DNA of 64,000 nt from Hyphomicrobiales bacterium (GCA_900466605.1 UBMU01000026.1:18201-82200), one strand, 5' to 3'; shown: positions 42,481 to 51,960, counted from the stretch's first letter. The notes: generated by a model not told the origin, from the letters alone. Made by a program: numbers and translations.

Positions 42481-43515
42481 TTGGCGAAGCGAGTCACACT
42501 GGCGGATGTTGCGCGGCAAGCGGGTGTAGGAACGGCGACTGTTGATCGGGTCATCAACGATCGTGGAAATGTCAGTGAGGAGGTCAGCCGTCGCGTTCTA
42601 ACGGCTGCCCGCAAGCTAGGTCTAAATCGGAAGCTGCCGGCGTCTCATCGGCGCCTTGTCAGAATCGACGTTATCCTGGCCCGCCCAGACTTGCCCCTCA
42701 TCGGAAGGCTCGGTTTCGAATTCCGCCGGCTCGCGTCATCATTGGATCGGTTTATCTCCATTCACCGCACAGTTCTGGAGGACGAGCGGCCCGAAACGCT
42801 GGCGCGAGCGCTGGCGAGCACAAGGGGCGATGCCGTCGTTTCTTACATGCCGGATCATCCCTTGATCCACTCAGCCGTGCAAGAACTGCGTAGGAGGGGC
42901 ATACCGGTCGTCACCGTCATTTCGGATGTGCCTGGCTCTGCGCGTATCGGATATGCCGGCACGAACCACTACCGGGCGGGACGTTCGGCCGCCTACTTCG
43001 TCACTCGCATGACGCGGGGGCCCGGGCCTGTCGCCATTCTGTGCAACAAGCTCTCATTCCAGTCGCACGCAGAACGAATCCGTGGCTTCTCGGAATATCT
43101 CCAGGAGTTTTCGCTGGGATGGCATGTCTCAGAAATCATCGAGGGACAGGACGATCGGGACCGGTCGGAACTCGCCTTGTGCGAGTCTTTTAAGAAAAAG
43201 CCGGATATTATGGCCGTTTACAACGCCGGTGCGGCGAATATCGCTGTGGCAAGGGCAATCAGAGCTGACCTTCTTTCCCACCGCCCTGTCTTTGTCGGCC
43301 ATGAACTGACACATAACACGGCTGCGCTTCTCCGCGAGGGGTTGATGTCTCTCGCCATCGACCAGAGTCCGGAATTACAGGTTCGTGTAGCAGTCAACCT
43401 GATCCTCAGGCACTTCGAATTCTTCGCGGCGAGCCTGACTGTCCTCCAGCCGGAAGGGGAGGTTCCCATCGTGCTTTACGGGCCGGAAAACATTCCCGAT
43501 CAACTGCCGTTCTGA
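42481..43515 (+). CDS. LacI-family transcriptional regulator
   Basis: A 344-residue regulator. The HTH begins AKRVTLADVARQAGVGTATV and is followed by the hinge-like DRVINDRGNVSEEVSRRVL. A periplasmic-binding-protein-like effector domain covers about 60-335 (ARIGYAGTNHYRAGRSAAY). The start is placed at TTG 42481 because it yields the standard LacI N-terminus; GTG 42472 and further upstream TTGs are possible. It precedes a Gfo/Idh/MocA gene on the same strand and resembles the LacI protein at 46133 (both carry GTATVDRVIN or GVSTVDRVLN and a HELTxNT motif), suggesting duplicated regulatory modules. Confidence 0.88.
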   Translation: MAKRVTLADVARQAGVGTATVDRVINDRGNVSEEVSRRVLTAARKLGLNRKLPASHRRLVRIDVILARPDLPLIGRLGFEFRRLASSLDRFISIHRTVLEDERPETLARALASTRGDAVVSYMPDHPLIHSAVQELRRRGIPVVTVISDVPGSARIGYAGTNHYRAGRSAAYFVTRMTRGPGPVAILCNKLSFQSHAERIRGFSEYLQEFSLGWHVSEIIEGQDDRDRSELALCESFKKKPDIMAVYNAGAANIAVARAIRADLLSHRPVFVGHELTHNTAALLREGLMSLAIDQSPELQVRVAVNLILRHFEFFAASLTVLQPEGEVPIVLYGPENIPDQLPF

Positions 43516-43631
43516 ATCTATCACGGCTGATTGAAACCAATCAGAGAAATCATTGTTGGCCTCGATCGTTCCGGCCATCTTCACGTTGCGAATGACGCGT
43601 CGCAGTTGCCGCGATCATTCCGGGAGGAGAT

Positions 43632-44651
43632 ATGATGAGCAAAGTTTCGAACCCGGTTCGCTGGGGGATTGTGGGCGCCGCAAGGATCGCTGACGGAGCC
43701 ATTTTGCCGGGCATGACCAAAAGCGCCCATTGCGAGCCCGTGGCGCTCGGCGCGCGTAGCCTCGAGCGCGCAGAAGCCATGGCTGCCAAGCACGGTATTC
43801 AACGTGCTTATGGCTCCTACGAGGAGGTTCTAGTGGATCCTCAGGTAGAGGCGATCTATGTGGCGCTTCCAAATCATTTGCATGTCGAATGGACCCGAAA
43901 AGCAGCCGACGCTGGAAAGCATGTCCTTTGCGAAAAGCCGGCTGCGATGAGAGCCGAGGAATTTGCCCGGCTGGAGGGCGTCAATCCGGCCCTGAAGATC
44001 TCCGAGGCATTCATGGTCCGGCAACAGCCTCGCTGGATCAAGCTGAGGGAGATATTAAGAAACGACGAATTCGGGCGCCCGATGACGTTCTCCTCGTTGC
44101 TGTCCTTCATGATGACGAACGAAGCCGATTTCCGGCAGAAGCCCGAGTACGGTGGCGGCGCCTACTACGACTTAGGCTGCTACACTGCGATGACAGCGCG
44201 CTACGTCTTCGACGCGGACCCGAAACGCGTCTTTGCGGCTGCGGAGAAGAATGCGGCCGGCATCGACATGTTCACATCCGTGATCATGGACTTCGGTAGT
44301 GGGCGCCATGCGACCTTCATGGTGTCCCTGGCACAGGCATCCTCGCAATCGATCCAGATCGTCTGCGAGCGAGCCTTCATACAATTGCCGCAGGCTTACG
44401 TGCCTTCGCGGGTCAGCCCGAATGTGATCGCAATCGACACATCCGCCGACCACGCCAACTCGAACATCCACACGCTCGAGTTCCCGTCTCTCGATCAGTA
44501 CGAGGAGGAGGTCACGAACTTCTCCAAGGTCATTCGTGGCGAAGACGTTCCATACTTTGATCTCGCCGACGCTCGTGCCAACGCCGCCGTCGCAGATGCT
44601 GTTTTTGAATCGGCCAAGTCAGGCACTTGGGTCGAGGTGAAGGGAAACTAG
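43632..44651 (+). CDS. Gfo/Idh/MocA-family NAD(P)-dependent oxidoreductase
   Basis: A 339-residue dehydrogenase. The Rossmann motif is GIVGAARIADGAILPGM (near 13-29), the catalytic dyad segment is HVLCEKPAAM (Lys about 97), and GGAYYDLGCYTAMTARY carries the second conserved motif. It resembles glucose-fructose oxidoreductase and xylose dehydrogenase types. The ribosome site GGGAGGAGAT precedes two adjacent ATGs (43632, 43635). It is followed one base later by the chimeric dehydrogenase pseudogene. The sugar or cyclitol substrate is unknown. Confidence 0.9.
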   Translation: MMSKVSNPVRWGIVGAARIADGAILPGMTKSAHCEPVALGARSLERAEAMAAKHGIQRAYGSYEEVLVDPQVEAIYVALPNHLHVEWTRKAADAGKHVLCEKPAAMRAEEFARLEGVNPALKISEAFMVRQQPRWIKLREILRNDEFGRPMTFSSLLSFMMTNEADFRQKPEYGGGAYYDLGCYTAMTARYVFDADPKRVFAAAEKNAAGIDMFTSVIMDFGSGRHATFMVSLAQASSQSIQIVCERAFIQLPQAYVPSRVSPNVIAIDTSADHANSNIHTLEFPSLDQYEEEVTNFSKVIRGEDVPYFDLADARANAAVADAVFESAKSGTWVEVKGN

Positions 44652-44652
44652 G

Positions 44653-45760
44653 ATGACAATCAAACTCGCACTCATCGGCGCAGGCCGTATCGCCAACGTC
44701 CACGCAAAGGCGATCGCCGCCAGCAGGGACGCAGAGCTCGTCACAGTGACCGACCCGGTCGCGAAAGCAGCAGAGGCGCTTGCGGCTGCATTCGCCTGCA
44801 AGGCCACCGATCCCGACGTGATATGCCGTTGCGAATTCGAATGCGTCTCTGGTTGCCCTTTCAGACCCGGACTCCGTCGCCGCCGAACGGCTCGCCAGCC
44901 GAACTGGGGCGGAGCGACGCGCTGCCGAAGACATCGTAGCGGCGAGCGATATCGATGCCGTTCTTATCTGCTCGCCCACCGACACGCATGCTGATCTTAT
45001 CGAACGTTGCGCGCGCGCGGGAAAGGCGATTTTCTGCGAGAAGCCGATCGACCTTTCTATCGAACGCGCCCAGCATGCTGTCGGCGTCGCAGAGGAGGCG
45101 TGCGTCCCCTTGATGCTCGCGTTCCAGCGCCGTTTCGACCCGCACCTCGGTACGCTCGAGCGGCGCCTCCGGGAGGGAGCGATCGGTCAGATTGAGATCA
45201 TCACCATCACCTCGCGCGATCCCTCTCCGCCTCCGGTAAGCTACGTGAGGCGGTCGGGGGGGCTATACCGAGATTCGATGATCCATGATTTCGACGAGGC
45301 TCGCTTTCTTCTTGGCGAGGAACCCACAGAAGTATTCGCCGTCGGGTCTTGCATGGTGGATCCAGGAATCGGAGAGGCGGGCGATGTCGACACGGCAGCA
45401 GTCATTCTGAAAACATCATCCGGAGCGATCTGCCAGATTTCGCTGTCGCGACGTGCAACGTATGGTCACGACCAGCGAGTTGAGATTCTGGGCTCCAAAG
45501 GTCTTCTGAGAACCGGAAACCTTCATGTAAACGAGGTAGAGATTGCGACGGACGCAGGATTTGTTCGTACACCGGTCCTCAATTTCTTTCTTGAGCGCTA
45601 TGCTGCCGCCTACAAGCTTGAGCTTGAGGCATTTCTTCACCATCTGACCAACGGAACTAAGCCAAATCCTGGTGGAGCTGACGGCGTGAAAGCCTTGCGT
45701 CTGGCCGATGCTGCCCACCGATCGCGTGAAAGCGGTTTGCCTGTAAGGGTGGAACTTTGA
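44653..45760 (+). pseudogene. Chimera of two Gfo/Idh/MocA genes joined out of frame
   Basis: The first 55 codons (44653 to about 44818) encode a clean N-terminus, LALIGAGRIANVHAKAIAAS through ALAAAFACKATD, in one frame. From about 44822 a second frame opens after a stop and reads YAVANSNASLVALSDPDSVA, DAVLICSPTDTHADLI, AIFCEKPIDLSIERAQ and so on to a normal C-terminus at 45760. The residues before and after the junction cover the same part of the Rossmann fold, so the tail is not a simple frameshift of the head. Deletion between two tandem paralogues explains this. The product would be truncated; a downstream start at 45110 lacks the nucleotide site. Confidence 0.8.
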
Positions 45761-45892
45761 TGTGCAAAGCTCCTCCTCCCGGAGCGGTGGGGCGGTGCCA
45801 CGCGGATTGCACAGTCAGCGGACTGTGGAAGGCGCAGTCTTTGTGCCCCGTCAAGGGATGGAGATGTTGCAAGACTTTGGATAGGTGGTCAG

Positions 45893-46060
45893 TTGGAAAT
45901 CCTTAGAATTCCGAAGACAAGATTTTGCACGATCTCAGAAATAGCCTGTCTTACCGGCTACGGGCGGGCGACCATTCATCGTGCCCTTAAGAACGAGGGA
46001 TCGGTAGCGTTTGAAATCCGTTCCGAGATTTCTGAAGCTCCTAAATCAGCGTGCGATCCA
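45893..46060 (+). pseudogene. LacI-type HTH fragment
   Basis: The frame from 45893 contains TISEIACLTGYGRATIHRAL followed by KNEGSVAFEIRSEI, the DNA-binding headpiece of a LacI regulator of the type that starts with an ISExTG motif. Homology stops near 46060; the rest runs antisense into the 3' end of the LacI gene at 46133. It is a remnant only. Confidence 0.6.
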
Positions 46061-46132
46061 TCTGTAGGAGTTGCCGCCAATGCGATGTCAGGGGGCTGTT
46101 GCGCCATGGCCGTCCCTCTGCGGAGACGCTTA

Positions 46133-47167
46133 TCAAATGTTCGCGGCCGTGTAGATCTCGAATGGCAGCATGTGCTGCGAGACGATCGACGTCCGGTGTG
46201 TGTTGAGGGCTTCTGCCATCTCTTTGACCAGCGTGTCCGCAAGGAGCCGGGCGGGATGCGAGAGAACGACCCGCAGCACTCCTTCTGCAAGGCCTGCACG
46301 GGTCTCGTTGGTGAGCTCATGGGCGATAACGACGAGCCGCTTCGCGGCAGGTCCGCCGTCCTCTCGAAGCGCGCGCATTACTCCCGTAACGCCTCCACCC
46401 GCGACGTATAGGCCAACCCAGTTGTCTTCGGATTCGAGGAGCTTCCGCGTCATCTCGTAGGCGATGTCAGGTTCCTCCTGAGTGCCTTGAGTTTCCATCA
46501 TCTGAAAGTCGCGTTCGCTTTCCCGGAAATACGATCTGAATCCCATTTCGCAGAGTTCCTGGGAAAGGTACCGGTGGCTTCCGACGAAGACAGCAACCTT
46601 GCCAGGATTGGGATTCACGTTGTCGATGAACCAGGCGGCTGTGCGTCCTTTCTTAACGCAGTCGTTGCCGACATACCCCGCGCGGCCTCTTGCAGTCAGA
46701 TCAGAGATCATTGTGAAAACTGGAATGCCCTCGTTTTCGAGTCCGTCTACCGCGTGATTGATTTGCGGATGATCGGAAGTGATGATCCCTATGGCATCCG
46801 CATCTCGGCTCATTGCCAAGAGGGCATCAGCAGTGTTCTCGGGCGCAAGTTCGTCGACAAATCGGATGATGGGACGCCCATGAGCTTCCGGATAGGCTTC
46901 CACCGCCTTCGTCAGGACCTCGGCCCACATCTGATAGAGCTTGCGGTGGGATTGCTTCAGAAGGAAGCCGAACTTGATGACTGGTTTCTCATTCTCAAGC
47001 CGCTTCTTGATCGCAGTCACGCCGTGAAAGCCGATTCTCTCTGCCGCGGACAGCACGCGCTCGGCGGTTTGCGGCCTGACGGGATCGCGACCATTCAGCA
47101 CGCGATCAACCGTTGAAACGCCCACATTTGCAGCCTTCGCGAGGTCCGCGATGGTCGGTCTGGTCAT
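46133..47167 (-). CDS. LacI-family regulator divergent from ABC/iol cluster
   Basis: A 344-residue regulator. The headpiece TRPTIADLAKAANVGVSTVD (2-21) is followed by an effector domain with GIITSDHPQINHAVDGLEN, AGYVGNDCVKKGRTAAWFI and VIAHELTNETRAG. It is transcribed away from the transporter at 47330, and the intervening 162 bp contain an 8-bp inverted repeat next to its start. It is the likely repressor of the downstream transporter and catabolic genes with the imported sugar or cyclitol as inducer. Confidence 0.93.
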   Translation of the reverse strand: MTRPTIADLAKAANVGVSTVDRVLNGRDPVRPQTAERVLSAAERIGFHGVTAIKKRLENEKPVIKFGFLLKQSHRKLYQMWAEVLTKAVEAYPEAHGRPIIRFVDELAPENTADALLAMSRDADAIGIITSDHPQINHAVDGLENEGIPVFTMISDLTARGRAGYVGNDCVKKGRTAAWFIDNVNPNPGKVAVFVGSHRYLSQELCEMGFRSYFRESERDFQMMETQGTQEEPDIAYEMTRKLLESEDNWVGLYVAGGGVTGVMRALREDGGPAAKRLVVIAHELTNETRAGLAEGVLRVVLSHPARLLADTLVKEMAEALNTHRTSIVSQHMLPFEIYTAANI

Positions 47168-47169
47168 CC

Positions 47170-47207
47170 AAAATCTCCCATTTATGAAAGGTAATCTGAG
47201 AGATTTT
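47170..47207. promoter_or_regulatory. Inverted repeat in LacI/ABC divergent region
   Basis: Arms AAAATCTC (47170-47177) and GAGATTTT (47200-47207) are perfectly complementary with 22 bp between them. They lie immediately upstream of the LacI start and about 120 bp before the ATPase gene. A TTGACA hexamer at 47230-47235 could be the -35 of the plus-strand promoter. The site may be the LacI operator. Confidence 0.5.
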
Positions 47208-47329
47208 GAGAGAAAAGTCCAGCCTCAAATTGACAGAAACGTCCGAAATGTGGTGATCTTCATGCCGCTGGAGGAGCATTCAGTAAACAAGAAACGTCGG
47301 AAGCGACGAAGGTTTTGGGAGGAGGGGCT

Positions 47330-48895
47330 ATGCCCGCGGCCAACGCATCAGTGCGCCCAGTAGAGAGCACGGACGAACAGCATTCGGGATCGCAGTCACT
47401 GGTCTTGGAGATGCGCAATATCACCAAGGCGTTTCCTGGTGTGCTTGCTCTGGACGGTATGAACCTGAAGGTTCGGCCGGGCACCGTGCACGTTCTCGTC
47501 GGAGAGAATGGTGCCGGGAAGTCGACGCTGATGAAGATCCTTAGCGGCACGTACACGATCGATGGCGGTGAGATAATATTCAAGGGCGAGACGCTGAGCG
47601 CGCAGGATACCTCTGCTGCGCTTGAGCGCGGAATCTCTATGATCCATCAGGAGCTCAGCCCTGTTCTCGACATGACGATTGCCGAGAATATCTTTCTCGG
47701 CCGCGAACCAGCGGTGGCAGAGAAGGGCTTCATGTCTCGCTTCGTCGACTTCGCGAAGATGAACGCGGACACGAAGGCGCTTCTCGATCGTATGGGCCTC
47801 AAGTATGCGCCGGATACCAAGATGCGCGATCTGTCGATCGCGGCGATGCAGCTCATCGAAATCGTCAAGGCAATTTCCCGTCAGGCTTCCCTTGTTATAA
47901 TGGACGAGCCGACGTCCGCGATCAGCGACACCGAGGTCGCGATGTTGTTCCGGCAGATCGCGGACCTGAAGGCAGCCGGCGTTGCCATCATCTATATCAC
48001 CCATAAAATGGATGAAATCTTTCAAATCGCTGACGACATCACTGTCATGCGCGACGGACAGTTCATCGCAGCCGCGCCTGCGAGTGAGTACAATGAGACG
48101 AAGCTTATCTCCCAGATGGTTGGACGAACGATTTCGAGCATCTTCCCTAAGGAAGAAGTGCCGATCGGAGATGTCGTGCTGTCTGTCGACAGCCTGTTCC
48201 GAGAAGGCACTTTCGAAAATGTCAGTTTCAACGTCCGTGCTGGCGAGATCGTCGGGTTGTCCGGACTGATTGGAGCCGGACGCACAGAGGTTGCGCGTGT
48301 CATATTCGGTCTGGATGCCGCAACTGGCGGCTCGGTGAGCCTGAACGGACAAGTTCTAAAGCTGAAGTCACCAAAGGACGCGATCTCGCACGGGATTGCG
48401 ATGGTGTCTGAGGATCGAAAGGCCGAGGGCCTCGTCCTTTGCCGCTCCGTCGGCGAAAACATCTCGCTCGCAAATCTCAAGAAATTCGCTGCTGGCCTCT
48501 TTGTCAGCGAGCGCGAGGAAGAGTCTGCTGCGCAACGCATGATCAAGATGCTGCAGATCAAGACGCCCAATACCGACATGATCGTCGAGAACCTCAGCGG
48601 CGGCAACCAACAGAAGATCGTGATTGCCAAATGGCTGCTCGGGGATCTCAAGCTTCTCATTCTTGATGAACCGACCCGCGGTATCGACGTCGGCTCGAAA
48701 TCCGAAATTCACCGCCTGATGACCGACTTCGCCCGTCAGGGCCTGGCGATCATCATGATCTCGTCCGAGCTTCCGGAAATCCTCGGCATGAGCGACCGCG
48801 TTGTCGTGATGGCCGAGGGACGGGTCGCGGGCGAACTGACAAGAAGCGAGGCCAATCAGGAAAGCATCATGCGCCTTGCAACGGGAGGACACTAA
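47330..48895 (+). CDS. Sugar ABC transporter ATPase (RbsA/MglA-like, two domains)
   Basis: A 521-residue tandem ATPase. Domain 1 (about 22-255) has Walker A GENGAGKST, LSIAAMQLIEI in the signature position and Walker B LVIMDEPTSAIS. Domain 2 (about 270-505) has LSGLIGAGRTE as a degenerate Walker A, signature NLSGGNQQK and Walker B LLILDEPTRGIDVGSKSEI, as normal for this family. The ribosome site GGGAGGAGG precedes ATG 47330. The stop overlaps the permease start (TAATG). Confidence 0.95.
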   Translation: MPAANASVRPVESTDEQHSGSQSLVLEMRNITKAFPGVLALDGMNLKVRPGTVHVLVGENGAGKSTLMKILSGTYTIDGGEIIFKGETLSAQDTSAALERGISMIHQELSPVLDMTIAENIFLGREPAVAEKGFMSRFVDFAKMNADTKALLDRMGLKYAPDTKMRDLSIAAMQLIEIVKAISRQASLVIMDEPTSAISDTEVAMLFRQIADLKAAGVAIIYITHKMDEIFQIADDITVMRDGQFIAAAPASEYNETKLISQMVGRTISSIFPKEEVPIGDVVLSVDSLFREGTFENVSFNVRAGEIVGLSGLIGAGRTEVARVIFGLDAATGGSVSLNGQVLKLKSPKDAISHGIAMVSEDRKAEGLVLCRSVGENISLANLKKFAAGLFVSEREEESAAQRMIKMLQIKTPNTDMIVENLSGGNQQKIVIAKWLLGDLKLLILDEPTRGIDVGSKSEIHRLMTDFARQGLAIIMISSELPEILGMSDRVVVMAEGRVAGELTRSEANQESIMRLATGGH

Positions 48896-49899
48896 TGAAC
48901 ACCGAACCCATGGCTGCGGGCGCACCCGCCAAACTAGGCTCGAAATCAAGTGGCTTGGACTTTGCTGCGATCTATCGCAAGTACGGGACAATTCTCATTT
49001 TTGTCGGGATCTGTATCCTGGCGTCGCTTCTGAGCCCAACGTTCCTTACTGAAGCCAACCTCACCAACGTCCTGCGTCAGGTCGTGGTCGTCAGCTTGCT
49101 GGCATGTGGGGTCACGTTCATCATCATCCTCGGGCACATCGATGTGTCGCTCGGATCCGTGCTTGCGCTATGTGGCGTCATAGCCGCCAGCGTCATGGCG
49201 ATGTCCGGAAGCATCATTCTCGCCGTCGTAGCAGGTGTTACAGTCGGCATCATCACCGGGATCATCAACGGCTTCGTCATCACCTACTTTCGCATCCCGT
49301 CATTTATCATGACGCTCGCGATGACGACGGTGGCACGCGGCGCGGTGCTTCTCTACACGGGCGGCTCTCCGGTGACTGGCCTTGGTGACTTCAAGGTGAT
49401 CGGGCAGGGATCCATTGGACCGGTACCGATCTCCGTCCTCATCCTCGCCGTGTTGGTCGTGGTGTCCTGGATCTTGCTGAACAAGACGAAGTTTGGCCGC
49501 TATGTCTACGCTGTCGGCGGCAACGAGCGGGCGGCACGTGCCTCCGGCATTAACCCCGACAGCATCATCGTCAGGGCATTCATCTACAACGGCATCCTCT
49601 GTGCTGTCGCTGGTATCGTGCTGATGTCGCGCATCAATTCCGGCCAACCCGCAGGTGGCGTGGGCTACGAGTTCGACGCGATAACGGCAGTCGTCGTCGG
49701 CGGCACCAGCCTTATGGGCGGCACTGGCACCATCACCGGCACGATCATCGGCGCGATGATCATCGGTGTCATCAACAACATCCTCAATCTCATGAACGTC
49801 AGCTCGTACTGGCAGCAGATCATCAAGGGACTGATCATCGCGGTCGCCGTCATCCTTGATGTTTGGACGAAATCGGCCCGCAGCAAAAAGAAGGCCTGA
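48895..49899 (+). CDS. Sugar ABC transporter permease (RbsC-like)
   Basis: A 334-residue membrane protein of the BPD_transp_2 family with eight to ten helices. Family segments include GHIDVSLGSVLALCGVIAAS, FVITYFRIPSFIMTLAMTTV, the cytoplasmic coupling motif TKFGRYVYAVGGNERAARAS and AVVVGGTSLMGGTGTITGT. It forms the channel with the ATPase at 47330 and receives substrate from the binding protein at 50015. Confidence 0.95.
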   Translation: MNTEPMAAGAPAKLGSKSSGLDFAAIYRKYGTILIFVGICILASLLSPTFLTEANLTNVLRQVVVVSLLACGVTFIIILGHIDVSLGSVLALCGVIAASVMAMSGSIILAVVAGVTVGIITGIINGFVITYFRIPSFIMTLAMTTVARGAVLLYTGGSPVTGLGDFKVIGQGSIGPVPISVLILAVLVVVSWILLNKTKFGRYVYAVGGNERAARASGINPDSIIVRAFIYNGILCAVAGIVLMSRINSGQPAGGVGYEFDAITAVVVGGTSLMGGTGTITGTIIGAMIIGVINNILNLMNVSSYWQQIIKGLIIAVAVILDVWTKSARSKKKA

Positions 49900-49911
49900 C
49901 TCAAAAGTTCC

Positions 49912-49936
49912 CGCGCGAAGCGAACGCGCTCGCGCG
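49912..49936 (+). other. GC-rich hairpin between permease and binding-protein genes
   Basis: Arms CGCGCGA (49912-49918) and TCGCGCG (49930-49936) with extra GCG/CGC pairing inside form a strong hairpin in the 115-bp spacer. No T tract follows. It may protect or process the mRNA so that the binding protein and channel are made at different levels. Confidence 0.5.
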
Positions 49937-50014
49937 AAGGACCAACTGTGTGTGTCGGCGCGATGGCGCCGGATCGAAGCAACCTTTTGAACTACCAACG
50001 GGAGGAGACCCCAA

Positions 50015-50938
50015 ATGAAACTGATCGCAAAGCTCGCACTCGCCTGCGCCGTATCCGCAGCGGCACTGTCCGCATCCGCCGCCTTTGCCGCCGACAAGTT
50101 CGTCGTGGGCTATGCCAACATGGCCGACACTGACGTCTTCGTCATGGCTCGCAAGAACGCCTTCATCGAGGCTGCGAAATCCGATCCCGATGTCGATATT
50201 AAGTTCACCGATGCCAACAACGACGCCAGCAAGCAGCTTGATCAGATCGACAACCTGATCGCCCAGAAGGTCAATGTGATCCTGGTCGTCCCGGTCGACT
50301 ACGAGGGTATCGTTCCCGGTGTCGAAAAGGCGAACGAGGCGGGGATTCCGGTGATTGCGCTCGGCATCCAGTCGGCTGGCGGCAAGTACACTTTCGTAGG
50401 CTCGAAGAACATCGACGCCGGCAAGATGCAGGCCGAGTACATGAAGGCCAATCTGCCGAAGGATGCGCAGATCCTCTACCTGCAGGGCACGCCCGGCCTG
50501 TACCACTCACAGGAGCGCCTCAAAGGCTTCGAGGACAATCTCGGCCGTCCTGACGTTAAGATCCTCGCCAACCTCTCCGGCAACTACGACCGCGCCGAAG
50601 GCATGAAGGTCACCGAGGACTGGATCCAGAGCTTCCCGAAGTTCGACGCCATCATTGCTGCCAATGACCAGATGGCCCTTGGTGCCCGTGAGGCCCTTCA
50701 GGGCGCCGATCGCCTGAAAGGCGTGATGATCTCGGGTGTCGATGGCGTTCCGGACGCGCTCAACGCCATCAAGGCCGGTGAGATGGCGCAGACCATCTTC
50801 CAGAACGCGGGCGGCCAGGCGAAGGCGGCCTTCGAAGTCGTCGAGAGCATCAAGAAGGGTGAGACGCCTCCGGCCGAGAAGCTCGTGCCGTTCGAGTCCA
50901 TCACCAAGGACAATGTCGACCAGTACATGAAGAAGTAA
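50015..50938 (+). CDS. Periplasmic sugar/cyclitol-binding protein
   Basis: A 307-residue Peripla_BP_4 protein. A Sec signal peptide (residues 1-25, cleavage after AAFA) precedes DKFVVGYANMADTDVF. Ligand and hinge segments include FTDANNDASKQLDQIDNLIA, VPVDYEGIVPGVEKANEAGI, AIIAANDQMALGAREAL and VDGVPDALNAIKAGEMAQT. It resembles RbsB, XylF and inositol-binding proteins. The ribosome site is GGGAGGAG. The iol genes downstream suggest an inositol or a derivative as ligand. Confidence 0.94.
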   Translation: MKLIAKLALACAVSAAALSASAAFAADKFVVGYANMADTDVFVMARKNAFIEAAKSDPDVDIKFTDANNDASKQLDQIDNLIAQKVNVILVVPVDYEGIVPGVEKANEAGIPVIALGIQSAGGKYTFVGSKNIDAGKMQAEYMKANLPKDAQILYLQGTPGLYHSQERLKGFEDNLGRPDVKILANLSGNYDRAEGMKVTEDWIQSFPKFDAIIAANDQMALGAREALQGADRLKGVMISGVDGVPDALNAIKAGEMAQTIFQNAGGQAKAAFEVVESIKKGETPPAEKLVPFESITKDNVDQYMKK

Positions 50939-51015
50939 TTCCTCCCGAGATGCGTGTCGGGGCTGCGGTCCCGGCACGCGCACCCAATGCAACTGAATAT
51001 TCTGGAGCTCATGAA

Positions 51016-51960
51016 ATGATGCGCTTAAGTCTGGTGACCGACATCCTCGGATACCTTCCCTTTGAAGAGATGCTCGACACGGTGTCCAAGCTCGGTTTCG
51101 AATCCGTCGAGCTGGGCTGCGGAAACTGGTCGAAAGCTCCGCACCTGCGCCTCGATGAGCTCCTCGGCGGCGAGCAGGCGCGGATCGACTTCCGCGCCGC
51201 CCTTGAGCGCCGCGGGCTGACGATCTCCGCCTTGAATTGCTCCGGGAACCAGCTTCATCCGGGGGAGAGCGGTGCCGAACATCGAGCAGTCGTCGAAAAG
51301 ACCTTCCGCCTCGCAGAAAAGCTTGGTGTGAAGACGGTCGTCATGATGTCGGGCTGCCCGGGCGGCACGCCGAAGGACGACCTGCCAAACTGGATCACCC
51401 ACGTCATCCTGCCGGAGCAGGTCGAAGCCCTCGACTATCAATGGAACGGTGTCCTGATCCCCTACTTCCAAAAAGCGGCGGTCCTCGCCAAGGATTGCGG
51501 CATTCGGGTTGCGATCGAAAACCTTGGCGCCACGATGATCCACAACCCGGCCAACATGCTGCGGCTGCGCGAGCACGTCGATCCCGTCATCGGCATGAAC
51601 TTCGACCCCAGCCACCACATGTGGATGGGCGGTGATCCGATCGCGGCCGTTCGCCTGCTGGGCGATGCCATCCATTACATGCATGCCAAGGACGTCCGGC
51701 TGGAGCGCACGCTCGCGGAGGCCAATGGCCTGATCGACACCTACTGGATCAACGACATTGCTAAGCGCTCGTGGAACTACGTGGCGCTCGGGCATGGCCA
51801 CGACGTCCAGTGGTGGAAGGAGTTCTTCGCGGTTGCCAGGATGGTCGGCTACGACGGACCGGTTAGCCTCGAAATGGAAGACGCCGGAATGGATCCGCTC
51901 CTTGGCGTCAAGAAATCACTCACGACACTGAAGCTCGCACTCCCACGCGACTTCGACTGA
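51016..51960 (+). CDS. Sugar phosphate isomerase/epimerase-family TIM-barrel protein
   Basis: A 314-residue xylose-isomerase-like protein. The start MRLSLVTDILGYLPFEEML, ISALNCSGNQLHP, the metal-ligand Glu in VAIENLGATM, GMNFDPSHHMWMGGDP, YMHAKDVRL and the final SLEMEDAGMDP fit the metal-dependent fold used by inosose dehydratase, inosose isomerase and 3-keto-sugar epimerases. Start 51016 has GGAG 8 bp upstream. Because iolE is not otherwise present, it is a candidate for the missing dehydratase or an isomerase acting on a keto-cyclitol. Confidence 0.88.
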   Translation: MMRLSLVTDILGYLPFEEMLDTVSKLGFESVELGCGNWSKAPHLRLDELLGGEQARIDFRAALERRGLTISALNCSGNQLHPGESGAEHRAVVEKTFRLAEKLGVKTVVMMSGCPGGTPKDDLPNWITHVILPEQVEALDYQWNGVLIPYFQKAAVLAKDCGIRVAIENLGATMIHNPANMLRLREHVDPVIGMNFDPSHHMWMGGDPIAAVRLLGDAIHYMHAKDVRLERTLAEANGLIDTYWINDIAKRSWNYVALGHGHDVQWWKEFFAVARMVGYDGPVSLEMEDAGMDPLLGVKKSLTTLKLALPRDFD

